From Candidatus Saccharimonadota bacterium (GTDB taxonomy: Bacteria > Patescibacteriota > Saccharimonadia > Saccharimonadales > Saccharimonadaceae), in contig JAFWKB010000025.1 of the NCBI GenBank assembly GCA_017511405.1, forward strand, positions 1 through 28,401: a stretch of 28,401 bases of DNA. Reading direction: 5' to 3'. A program made the position numbers and the translations under genes. The notes beneath the pieces were generated by a model, which did no database searches, was not told the origin of the DNA, and saw only the letters and a list, made by a program, of their open reading frames with translations. Positions 1 to 5,327 of this stretch are shown here, in pieces. How positions within the stretch are numbered: the first letter of the stretch is position 1; every line of letters begins with the position of its first letter.

Positions 1-216
1 TATATCCCCCTCATAAATCTCTTTACCGTTCTTGTCTTTAAGACCTGTGTATTGCTCGAGAATTACATTAGGCTTGTGTGTGATTAGACAAGTCCCTCGT
101 TTGTTACTAGCTTCTTCACAAACCTCATAAACTTGTCCGAAGTTGTCAGTCAAGATTGGGTCTTTGACATAACATTTCGCCTCTGTATCCCACGCTCTAA
201 ACTTTAGCTCTCTCAT
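1..216 (-). CDS. YopX-family phage protein, C-terminus outside the window
   Basis: The window opens inside this gene; 72 codons are visible from the ATG at 216. The N-terminus reads MRELKFRAWDTEAKCYVKD, and further on QYTGLKDKNGKEIYEGDI. This start and the later G-L-K-D-x-x-G-x-x-I-Y-E-G-D block are the hallmarks of YopX proteins, small phage proteins of unknown biochemical role. A GAAGGAGGAAG Shine-Dalgarno lies just upstream, inside the end of the previous gene. The start overlaps that gene's stop as ATGA, which suggests translational coupling. The recognisable block supports the family call strongly; the 3' end cannot be seen. Confidence 0.85.
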   Translation of the reverse strand, partial: MRELKFRAWDTEAKCYVKDPILTDNFGQVYEVCEEASNKRGTCLITHKPNVILEQYTGLKDKNGKEIYEGDI

Positions 217-689
217 TCTTCCTCCTTCTTAAACATTGACGATATATCGCCATGCATAACATAATTTACGAACAGATGAGGGCATTTCAAGCGAATAAGC
301 GCCTCTGCTTCATCATCCGGCACGTAGTTACAAATTACGAACGAATCCTCGACTATGCTGTAATTAGACAAGAATTCTTGGGCCGTCATGTCATACCATT
401 CAGAGTTTTTAGTTCTAAAAGGCCTTTCCGTTCCAGGCGAGATACCAATGTACTTCTTGTGATTCCTGAACCAGAAAGACTGAAAGCCGTATGCGGCACC
501 GAAGTCGTAAATTGTGCGATTTTTCGGAATAATCTGAGCTAGTTTTTCATATGGGTCACCACCGCAAACTAGACAAGTAGAATCGACATCGGCAGTTATA
601 CCCCAATTATTCTGGAATACAACCTCCAACTCTTTGCTAGCTATCGGGTCCTCTTTGATTGCCCTATAGAGAGAGCACTCCTCAGCCAT
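213..689 (-). CDS. SAM-dependent methyltransferase-like phage protein
   Basis: A 158-residue protein. The segment YDFGAAYGFQ at residues 61-70, followed by a second hydrophobic strand (KKYIGIS, about 79-85), resembles motif I (D/E-x-G-x-x-x-G) of Rossmann-fold SAM methyltransferases. No target-recognition or catalytic motif such as DPPY or PC is visible, so the substrate is unknown and the enzyme could be degenerate. A Cys pair (CLVC, 39-42) is present. It overlaps the 116-aa gene upstream by 8 nt and the YopX gene downstream by 4 nt, so it belongs to a tightly packed phage operon. The fold assignment is inference from one motif. Confidence 0.6.
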   Translation of the reverse strand: MAEECSLYRAIKEDPIASKELEVVFQNNWGITADVDSTCLVCGGDPYEKLAQIIPKNRTIYDFGAAYGFQSFWFRNHKKYIGISPGTERPFRTKNSEWYDMTAQEFLSNYSIVEDSFVICNYVPDDEAEALIRLKCPHLFVNYVMHGDISSMFKKEEE

Positions 690-1032
690 TACGTCCTTCT
701 TCCAACTTCTTAATCCGTGCGTTCAACTGCTCAAATGCGTCCTTAATGCAATCGCGAATCTGACCTTCCTCTGAATTTGGATTCTCACTATCGATTACGA
801 ACATGTCATAATCAAAACTTCCGGATTGTGAGTCTATCTCTTCAAACCATTCTTTGAATTCGTCCTTGAATTTCTCCAATGTGGTATGATGATATGCCAT
901 TATGGATGGCATCCAGTGCTTACTACCATCAATCTGATATTCTTCGAGATATAAGTCTCCTTGAGCATTCATTCTGAATGTTGAACCTACTGGGAAGGTC
1001 ATGAGTGGCAATTTCAATCTATAGCGTTTCAT
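682..1032 (-). CDS. hypothetical phage protein, 116 aa
   Basis: Not recognised. The start ATG follows GGAGG with a 4-nt spacer, so the start is secure. The N-terminal half has short beta-rich stretches (YRLKLPLMTFPVGSTF, then DLYLEEYQ). The C-terminal third (from about residue 85) is acidic and helical and ends in a likely coiled-coil segment (EQLNARIKKLEEG). Such small proteins are common in phage early regions next to YopX-type genes. Its last 8 nt overlap the methyltransferase-like gene. Confidence 0.65.
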   Translation of the reverse strand: MKRYRLKLPLMTFPVGSTFRMNAQGDLYLEEYQIDGSKHWMPSIMAYHHTTLEKFKDEFKEWFEEIDSQSGSFDYDMFVIDSENPNSEEGQIRDCIKDAFEQLNARIKKLEEGRNG

Positions 1033-1044
1033 AAAACCTCCATA

Positions 1045-1221
1045 TTATTCTGAGAACACTAACCAAATAACTAAGCCAATCAAGACGGGAATCCAAATAG
1101 GGGAGAGAACCCACCACCAACTCCAGTTAATAATCCCCAACAGCTTAAACGCTATAAACATAAGCGTTAAAAAACCAAAGAACCCAATCCCACTTCCGCT
1201 TTCTTCATATTTTTTACTCAT
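1045..1221 (-). CDS. small phage membrane protein (transmembrane Fragile-X-F type), 58 aa
   Basis: A 58-codon gene starting at ATG 1221, with an AGGAGG Shine-Dalgarno 4 nt upstream. The protein begins MSKKYEESGSGIGFFGFLTL and has two hydrophobic spans, about residues 12-30 and 35-55. They are separated by a Trp-rich turn (INWSWWWVLSPIWIP). The GxGFxGxL...LKLxGxIxWSWWWVLSPxWI pattern is that of small phage proteins annotated as transmembrane Fragile-X-F protein; their role is unknown. The start overlaps the end of the 55-aa gene by 8 nt. Confidence 0.8.
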   Translation of the reverse strand: MSKKYEESGSGIGFFGFLTLMFIAFKLLGIINWSWWWVLSPIWIPVLIGLVIWLVFSE

Positions 1222-1381
1222 CTGTCCTCCTTTGAGTATTGATTAAATATTCAGCCTTCTTGAGCGACCTCTTTATGTCGCGAATCGCCTCAATAGTGTC
1301 ATCGTCATCGTGGCAATCTACAGCGGCTTCGGCCGCATTCCTTATTGCCAGCAACTCATCGTATACATCTTCACTAATCAT
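1214..1381 (-). CDS. hypothetical acidic phage protein, 55 aa
   Basis: A 55-aa protein, not recognised. The reading frame is open further upstream to a TTG, but the AGGAGG at about 1387-1392 sits 6 nt before the ATG at 1381 and fixes that ATG as the start. The protein is helical, with an acidic HDDDD cluster near residue 24 and a basic helix after it. It overlaps both neighbours: its start lies in the last codons of a 29-aa ORF, and its end overlaps the membrane protein gene by 8 nt. Confidence 0.6.
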   Translation of the reverse strand: MISEDVYDELLAIRNAAEAAVDCHDDDDTIEAIRDIKRSLKKAEYLINTQRRTDE

Positions 1382-1463
1382 TTCCCACCTCCTCAATACT
1401 TGGCGAATCTAATTCACACCAGAATTTCGCCGCATTTACTAAATCTTCTTCGTCATTCATCAT
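1374..1463 (-). CDS. tiny coupled ORF, 29 aa
   Basis: The frame starts ATGATGAATGAC, with its first ATG overlapping the TGA stop of the upstream 78-aa gene. It ends at a TAG overlapping the ATG of the 55-aa gene. The product reads MMNDEEDLVNAAKFWCELDS followed by nine residues. It has no independent Shine-Dalgarno and would depend on termination-reinitiation. It fills an otherwise empty gap in a tightly packed operon, which is the main reason to believe it. Function unknown. Confidence 0.4.
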   Translation of the reverse strand: MMNDEEDLVNAAKFWCELDSPSIEEVGND

Positions 1464-1696
1464 GCGCCAGCCCTTTCTAATGAATCGAGGGGAATGGCTT
1501 TCATTTCAATTAGCGCGCCCGCCTTCGTTTTCATCTTCTCGACTGGGCTTTTGGCCACAACCGATGACGGAGCAACCCAATCGCCTTTGTATGCACCTTT
1601 CTTGATGCGTAATTTGACCGGATAACCAGGTGTAATTTTATACCGAGCCGCGAGCACAACCCTATCTCTGTATCTCGGCTCAAAGATTTCTAGCAT
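1460..1696 (-). CDS. hypothetical basic phage protein, 78 aa
   Basis: Not recognised. The ATG is preceded by AAAGGAGG with a 5-nt spacer. The 78-residue product is basic and appears mostly beta (ITPGYPVKLRIKKGAYKGDWV, residues about 22-42), which could be a small barrel of SH3 or OB type, but there is no decisive motif. It is the first gene after the tRNA and repeat interval, so it may open a sub-operon of the phage module. Its TGA overlaps the start of a 29-aa ORF. Confidence 0.6.
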   Translation of the reverse strand: MLEIFEPRYRDRVVLAARYKITPGYPVKLRIKKGAYKGDWVAPSSVVAKSPVEKMKTKAGALIEMKAIPLDSLERAGA

Positions 1697-2012
1697 TTTT
1701 ACCTCCTTTGCTATTTAACTCTCGACCATATATGGATGGGCTAACGCAGAATAAATAGACGTGCAGGAACTCGGCTATGGGTTAACCTGCGGATAGCAAT
1801 TTAATTGACTATTTACGCTTAGTTACGTTAGGTACTCACTTCTTTTGGGCTAAGCTATCGATAACGCTAAACCCATCCGTATATGGCAAAGAGCGTCTTG
1901 GTTCTCGACCAAGGATGGATGAATTAGTGATTGAGTTAATAGTGTGCGGAGTTCGAAACGGCATCGAACAAAACATAGGCCACCAATTCATCCGTCTTTG
2001 GCAAAGAGCATT
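1697..2012. repeat. non-coding phage interval with inverted and direct repeats
   Basis: No credible gene. A 15-bp inverted repeat CCATATAYGGATGGG occurs at 1726-1740 and, inverted, at 1872-1886. A direct repeat CATCCGTMTWTGGCAAAGAGC occurs at 1874-1894 and 1989-2009, 115 bp apart. A CCATCC/GGATGG pair (1873-1878 with 1913-1918) encloses a 6-bp hairpin CTTGGT-5 nt-ACCAAG at 1897-1913. The set could be a structured RNA between the tRNA and the next gene, or iteron-like binding sites of a phage origin or operator. The repeats are seen; their function is inference. Confidence 0.55.
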
Positions 2013-2088
2013 TGGTTGCAGGGGCGAGAGTCGAACTCGCTTTGACTTGTTTATGAGGCAAGTAAGATTACCGAATCTTCTCCCTGCA
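2013..2088 (-). tRNA. phage-borne tRNA with CAU anticodon (Met, or Ile if lysidine-modified)
   Basis: A full cloverleaf folds on the minus strand: acceptor TGCAGGG/CCCTGCA, D stem AAGA/TCTT with a GG-containing loop, anticodon loop CTCATAA (anticodon CAT), 5-nt variable loop, T stem GCGAG/CTCGC with loop TTCGACT, discriminator A and an encoded CCA. Deviations are A instead of U at position 8 and a C-A mismatch closing the anticodon stem (31-39). Its position inside phage genes marks it as element-encoded. The sequence alone does not separate elongator Met from Ile(CAU). Confidence 0.85.
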
Positions 2089-2094
2089 ATATGG

Positions 2095-2121
2095 CCTCCC
2101 GATGGCAGAATCATCGAGAGG
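2095..2121 (-). other. 10-bp hairpin just upstream of the tRNA
   Basis: On the minus strand CCTCTCGATG and CATCGGGAGG pair over 10 bp, with one U-G pair, around a 7-nt loop. The plus-strand version has a mismatch at that place, so the structure fits minus-strand RNA. There is no U-tract, so it is probably not a terminator. It lies 6 nt before the tRNA 5' end and could guide processing of a gene-tRNA cotranscript. Confidence 0.5.
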
Positions 2122-2132
2122 CGAGCGACGAG

Positions 2133-2423
2133 CTATTGCAATCCGTTCATGTCAAGGTACCGGTCGCGTTCTTCCTTTACGGCTTCATCAGCCTCCTTGC
2201 GTTTTTCAATCATCACATCGTCAATAAGGTCAATCAAATCTATGTCACATTCTCGAATAAGTTGCTCTACTTTATAGCCCAGGTCACACCAATTCACGAA
2301 GTAGGCTATCGCATCGTCTGCTTCGTTCATCCATGTGACCAGTAGCGCAAGTTGGTCGAGCGGATATTCTTCAATAACCGTGGTGATAAATCCGTTGACG
2401 CTTAATGCTTTTTCCGTAGTCAT
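2133..2423 (-). CDS. hypothetical phage protein, 96 aa
   Basis: Not recognised. The frame is open for 49 codons further upstream, but that part lies over the preceding gene. The ATG at 2423 has GAGGAAG 5 nt upstream and starts 10 nt after the preceding stop, so it is the likely start. The product starts MTTEKALSVNGFITTVIEEY and is strongly helical and acidic, with a repetitive DIDLIDLIDDVMIEKRKEADEA-type helix near the C-terminus that may be a coiled coil. It is the last protein gene before the tRNA interval. Confidence 0.65.
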   Translation of the reverse strand: MTTEKALSVNGFITTVIEEYPLDQLALLVTWMNEADDAIAYFVNWCDLGYKVEQLIRECDIDLIDLIDDVMIEKRKEADEAVKEERDRYLDMNGLQ

Positions 2424-2433
2424 ATTTCTTCCT

Positions 2434-2715
2434 CTAAAACGGAACTTCTCCATCGACAGGAACCACATCTTCGCCCAACTCTTCTTCGCTATCTTCGCGC
2501 TCAAGCCGTAGATGTACGCCTTTGTCGTTTGCGATGTAGATGTATTTCTGTTCCGATGTGGCAGTGGCATGCAAGCTAATAATTAGCTGGCTCCCGTGAG
2601 GGGAGGAGAGAAGCACGCCTACTTCGTTGTAGCGGTTCTTCTCGACCCCATCCTTCTTGTATGTCCCGTTCTTCACTTTTAATGTTGCTATCTTTGAAAA
2701 TGGCGTATTGCTCAT
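2434..2715 (-). CDS. putative phage single-stranded-DNA-binding protein (SSB-like tail)
   Basis: A 93-residue protein. Residues 7-70 look like a beta-rich, OB-fold-sized domain (KIATLKVKNGTYKKDG, then YNEVGVLL, KYIYIAND). The last 20 residues are strongly acidic and end in GEVPF. A disordered acidic tail ending in D-I/V-P-F is the protein-docking tip of bacterial SSB. The position two genes after a putative annealing protein and a YqaJ exonuclease fits an SSB role. There is no clear SSB family match in the core, so this is inference. An AAGGAG Shine-Dalgarno lies 7 nt before the ATG. Confidence 0.5.
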   Translation of the reverse strand: MSNTPFSKIATLKVKNGTYKKDGVEKNRYNEVGVLLSSPHGSQLIISLHATATSEQKYIYIANDKGVHLRLEREDSEEELGEDVVPVDGEVPF

Positions 2716-2765
2716 TTTTTCTCCTTGGTTTTGCTAATCTCTCGCCAGGTTTGAAGCCGGCGATG

Positions 2766-3014
2766 CTATTTTTCATTGGCCGCTGTCGCTGCTAGTTTTA
2801 GGTCTGCAATCTGCTCCTCGGTCAAGTCAATCGGCTTAAACATGACAACGGAACCACCAGTTTTTTCGGCCAAGGTAGCTGCTTTTGCGAAACTACAAAG
2901 CTGTTTAGGCTGTTCCGACAATGAAACGCTTTCGCTATACGATTCTTCGCCAGCCCACATCTTGCCTACCCGCACAGCAAAGTTTCCTTTGACATCAATA
3001 GTTGGTTCTTCCAT
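2766..3014 (-). CDS. hypothetical phage protein, 82 aa
   Basis: Not recognised. The start ATG follows AAAGGAG with a 5-nt spacer. The N-terminal half (MEEPTIDVKGNFAVRVGKMW) looks beta-rich, and the C-terminal part (LTEEQIADLKLAATAANEK) is helical. It sits between the exonuclease gene and the SSB-like gene, 9 nt after the exonuclease stop, so it is probably a small accessory protein of the recombination module. No catalytic motif is visible. Confidence 0.6.
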   Translation of the reverse strand: MEEPTIDVKGNFAVRVGKMWAGEESYSESVSLSEQPKQLCSFAKAATLAEKTGGSVVMFKPIDLTEEQIADLKLAATAANEK

Positions 3015-3023
3015 ATTTCTCCT

Positions 3024-3815
3024 TTAAAAACTTAATCCTTCAATCTTATCGACGGCCTTAGCAATTCGTTTCAAAATCACTTTTTCGAATGCTTTAGCCT
3101 CTTCGAGCCTGTCGGCTACTTCCTCGCGCTTAATGTCGAAAATTTGGATTTCTAGCCCAGGAATTACATCCGTGTACATCACGAAATGTAGGGTTTCCAA
3201 GTCTTCGTTCACTACGAAATATTTGATGACTTGCGGCTCGTATTCTTTCGGATAATGGCCTTCAAGATACGCTTTAACCACCTCGGCGCTAGACAGACAC
3301 TTCACCTCTACAGCTTCGCGCGCCTTGCCGTCTTCTCCAGTGATTACGCCGTCTGGGCTGATGTATGAGTCCTCATCGAAGTCTGAAATCCACACCACCG
3401 AATCCTTATCGACGACTTTACCGGTCTTTTCTTCAAAAGCCGCGATTGCTTGAGGCTCCAGAATATGACCGCGCGCCATCATCGTAAATGGCTCACCATT
3501 AAGCTCTTCGATGTAGTCATTAGGCGTAATCGGGCGAGCGACGCGTTCGGCGATGATTTCGTAGAATCTCTTTTTTGGCTCGCCGTCGAGCTTCATTTCT
3601 GCTAACTCCTCCGGTTCAAGCAAACTTGCTACGCTTGCGACCGTTTTTTTATCTTCTGGTGGTAATTTTTGGCCGTCGCGCTCCAAATACTCAACCATTT
3701 TAGACTTTAGAGGAAGCCCTGCAATCCATAGGTCTTTGAACTCGGAGCCGCCAGACTTGCCTTTGCGAAATTCCGCCCATTCTTCGCTATTTTGCTGAAT
3801 CTTTAGAACTTTCAC
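3024..3815 (-). CDS. YqaJ-type (lambda-exonuclease-like) viral recombinase nuclease
   Basis: A 263-aa protein predicted to degrade one strand of dsDNA ends, generating the 3' tails used by the partner annealing protein. Motifs are in the usual order: Q8-N-S-x-E-W near the N-terminus, R115-G-x-x-x-E120, the metal-binding D155 in S-P-D-G, E170-V-K172, and Q195 in a QVIKYF helix. Together these form the PD-(D/E)xK core. The start is GTG at 3815, with AAAGGAG 6 nt upstream, and overlaps the annealing protein gene by 29 nt. The length is close to typical YqaJ proteins. An insert of about 60 residues (40-100) separates the N-terminal motif from the core. Confidence 0.85.
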   Translation of the reverse strand: MKVLKIQQNSEEWAEFRKGKSGGSEFKDLWIAGLPLKSKMVEYLERDGQKLPPEDKKTVASVASLLEPEELAEMKLDGEPKKRFYEIIAERVARPITPNDYIEELNGEPFTMMARGHILEPQAIAAFEEKTGKVVDKDSVVWISDFDEDSYISPDGVITGEDGKAREAVEVKCLSSAEVVKAYLEGHYPKEYEPQVIKYFVVNEDLETLHFVMYTDVIPGLEIQIFDIKREEVADRLEEAKAFEKVILKRIAKAVDKIEGLSF

Positions 3816-4401
3816 TTAGCTCTCCTTTCCTTGCATCCTTACGGGCTTGAACATCTTTATCTAATTGCTGGTCTTTCGTCAGAGATTTCCAAACCGCCAA
3901 CAATCCTTTCATCGTTTTGGCGTTCGTTATCTTTTCGATTGCTTCACTCCTAGCTTCTTCTAACTTTTGCTTCTTCCAAGATTCAAATTCTTCCATCTCT
4001 TCTCCAGAAGCTATTTCGCCAGAGCCGGCATAACCGAGAATAGCTAGCGCGCGACCGATGGCGATGGTTTCATTCTTTTCGAACCCCTTTTCCACCTTTA
4101 GCCTTTCGCACGGCATAAATGAACTGCCTTCGGCTTCACAGCTTTCGAGCGCATCTTCAGCATTAACCCCTTGCTTGAGCAATTCGTAGTATTCCGTCTT
4201 GTCCTTCCAGAGTCTTGCCGTATGCGTTAAGTTACCGTTTTCGTCATAGGAAGCTTTGACCGAAATCTTTGAACGAGGATTTTCTTTCCTAAATTCTCCA
4301 AGGCGGTCAGCAACCTTTGCGTAGTTGATTTCAAGAGTTTTAGTCTCGCCATCTTTCGTCTTGTATTTCTTTTGAATCTTCGTCGTCTTAACTTGCTTCA
4401 T
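3787..4401 (-). CDS. putative phage single-strand annealing protein (ERF/Rad52-like)
   Basis: A 204-aa protein. The segment INYAKVADRLGEFRKENP (about 25-42), a beta region (KISVKASYDENGNLTHTARL) and the later block FEKNETIAIGRALAILGY (107-124) followed by SGEEM match the layout of phage annealing proteins. In these, an E-T-x-A-I-G-R-A-L-x-x-L-G block is diagnostic. Such proteins pair complementary single strands. The next gene is a YqaJ exonuclease, overlapping by 29 nt, which is the classic two-component arrangement. The C-terminal 60 residues are charged and helical. Which annealing family it belongs to cannot be settled by eye. Confidence 0.7.
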   Translation of the reverse strand: MKQVKTTKIQKKYKTKDGETKTLEINYAKVADRLGEFRKENPRSKISVKASYDENGNLTHTARLWKDKTEYYELLKQGVNAEDALESCEAEGSSFMPCERLKVEKGFEKNETIAIGRALAILGYAGSGEIASGEEMEEFESWKKQKLEEARSEAIEKITNAKTMKGLLAVWKSLTKDQQLDKDVQARKDARKGELSESSKDSAK

Positions 4402-4804
4402 AGGCTAGCCCCATTCTGCGACTTTGAATTGTCGCATGGTCTTCTTTCTTTAGACCAACGTAGTTACTAATCGCGGAGTCGAGGAGTTTATTGGCATGAC
4501 GATATTGCTTTGCGCACTTAATCGCCTTGCGGAACTCTGCTTTGCCTAAATCCACGAGGTTGTTGACGATGATTGCATTAGCCTTATTGGATTGAATTTT
4601 TATCTTCACAGACTCATCATCCAAGAAGCTAAATATTGCTTTATTTGCCTTACGATATTTCTTCGATACGACGATTACTTTGCGAAAATCGTAATCGTCG
4701 AGCTTCAATAGCTTATCGACCGTAGTTGCCATCTTAGCGGAGTGTTCTATTCGAACATTCACGGAGTTGCTATCGTCTAGGCGTTTAACTTTGATATTTT
4801 TCAT
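4388..4804 (-). CDS. hypothetical phage protein with internal duplication, 138 aa
   Basis: Not recognised. Residues 32-61 and 83-112 are two copies of one unit, 51 residues apart. They share L-x-x-L/D...F-R-K...K-x-Y-R-x-A-N-K at matching positions (F40/F91, R41/R92, Y50/Y101, R51/R102, A53/A104, N54/N105, K55/K106). Each unit is basic and helical, suggesting a nucleic-acid or protein-binding repeat. It is the first gene of the module, with an AAAGGAAA site before its ATG, and lies directly downstream of a structured leader. An early regulator or recombination accessory role is a guess. Its end overlaps the annealing gene by 14 nt. Confidence 0.65.
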   Translation of the reverse strand: MKNIKVKRLDDSNSVNVRIEHSAKMATTVDKLLKLDDYDFRKVIVVSKKYRKANKAIFSFLDDESVKIKIQSNKANAIIVNNLVDLGKAEFRKAIKCAKQYRHANKLLDSAISNYVGLKKEDHATIQSRRMGLAYEAS

Positions 4805-4839
4805 TGAGATGTTTCCTTTCGGTTATTTGATATTTCTCG

Positions 4840-4920
4840 CTGACTCCTGCGCCCTCTCAACTGGCGCACGAATCAGTAACCGTAGTTCGAGAGGCCTCGC
4901 ATACCCCTCGAACCGTGGTT
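4840..4920 (-). promoter_or_regulatory. structured 5' leader with two strong hairpins
   Basis: The non-coding interval 4805-5030 precedes the first phage gene. Hairpin one (4885-4913) pairs GTTCGAGGGG with CCTCTCGAAC around a 9-nt loop and extends through AACC/GGTT to 4878-4920. Hairpin two (4840-4876) pairs CTGATTC with GAGTCAG around an inner TGCGCC/GGCGCA stem. In both, one pair is G-U on the minus strand but a mismatch on the plus strand, so the RNA is minus-strand. It ends 36 nt before the ATG. It could be a translation- or antitermination-control leader. No known riboswitch was recognised. Confidence 0.55.
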
Positions 4921-5030
4921 GATTGAAGCTTTGGTCCATAGTTAGTCGCTTTAATCTCTGCGCACTAATCGTATGGGCTTTTGTCTTCGATGAGATGGCA
5001 ATATTTCGTTTGGCTTGTCACCTCAATAAA

Positions 5031-5059
5031 AGAAAAAAGTCGGCTTCATCAACCGACTT
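5031..5059 (-). terminator. rho-independent terminator (distal of two)
   Basis: On the minus strand AAGTCGG and CCGACTT pair over 7 bp around a 9-nt loop (stem 5037-5059), followed by TTTTTTCTTTTATT. It is the second terminator after tRNA-Ala(GGC) and insulates the tRNA unit from the phage leader. Confidence 0.8.
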
Positions 5060-5063
5060 GTCA

Positions 5064-5097
5064 ATAAAAAACTACCCAAGATTACTCTTGAGTAGTT
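5064..5097 (-). terminator. rho-independent terminator (proximal of two)
   Basis: A 12-bp stem with a GTAA loop (5070-5097; one G-T pair) is followed on the minus strand by TTTTTATT. It lies 14 nt after the CCA end of tRNA-Ala(GGC). This is a strong, well-placed terminator. Confidence 0.85.
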
Positions 5098-5110
5098 GAA
5101 AATTCTCATG

Positions 5111-5186
5111 TGGTGGAGTGTACGGGACTTGAACTCGTGACCTCCTCAATGCCATTGAGGCGCTCTACCAGCTGAGCTAACACCCC
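5111..5186 (-). tRNA. tRNA-Ala (anticodon GGC)
   Basis: A complete cloverleaf with encoded CCA. The acceptor GGGGTGT/ACACTCC includes the G3-U70 wobble that specifies alanine. The D arm is GCTC/GAGC, the anticodon loop ATGGCAT gives GGC, and the T loop is TTCAAGT. The T stem ACGAG/CCCGT has one A-C mismatch. There is no promoter directly before it, so it is probably transcribed with the tRNA fragment upstream and ends at two terminators. Confidence 0.93.
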
Positions 5187-5211
5187 ATGATTCTCGATTT
5201 TTTGCAATGTT

Positions 5212-5261
5212 CTCACAGGGGCTTTCTGTGTAAGCGCTCTAATCAACTGAGCTAACGCCCC
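5212..5261 (-). pseudogene. 5' half of an Ala-like tRNA, truncated after the D arm
   Basis: From 5261 the minus strand reads an acceptor 5' strand GGGGCGT, TA, a D arm GCTC...GAGC and GC. This is almost the same as the intact tRNA-Ala(CGC) at 18620-18695, differing in one base and one inserted T in the D loop. After that the sequence diverges: a CACAG/CTGTG hairpin (5214-5230) with a non-canonical loop AAAGCCC, and no T arm or acceptor 3' strand. It retains an upstream -10 box. It is best read as a tRNA disrupted by recombination or element integration. A structured small RNA is the alternative. Confidence 0.6.
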
Positions 5262-5274
5262 ATTGATTTTTATT

Positions 5275-5283
5275 ATTTTATCA
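5275..5283 (-). promoter_or_regulatory. extended -10 promoter of the tRNA unit
   Basis: TGATAAAAT on the minus strand, 13 nt before the 5' end of the truncated tRNA. It is the only promoter-like element seen upstream of the fragment and tRNA-Ala(GGC). No clear -35 box is visible. Confidence 0.5.
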
Positions 5284-5312
5284 TACTTTTTTAGAAAATG
5301 AAATAGATTTCG

Positions 5313-5321
5313 TGTTATGAT
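5313..5321 (+). promoter_or_regulatory. extended -10 promoter of trpS (leaderless)
   Basis: TGT-TATGAT ends 6 nt before the trpS ATG and there is no Shine-Dalgarno, so transcription should start at or within 1-2 nt of the start codon. Confidence 0.6.
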
Positions 5322-5327
5322 TTAGAT

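Noticed and set aside
1836..2114. A 92-aa minus-strand ORF and a 120-aa plus-strand ORF (1915-2277) across the tRNA region
   Set aside because: Both run through the tRNA and the repeats, lack ribosome sites and have no family features.
2576..2776. A 66-aa minus-strand ORF
   Set aside because: It lies out of frame over the SSB-like gene, whose start has a good AAGGAG site, and its composition is non-protein-like.
5212..5261. A second intact tRNA in the unit
   Set aside because: Only the acceptor 5' strand and D arm are present. The would-be anticodon loop lacks U33, and no T arm or 3' acceptor strand follows.
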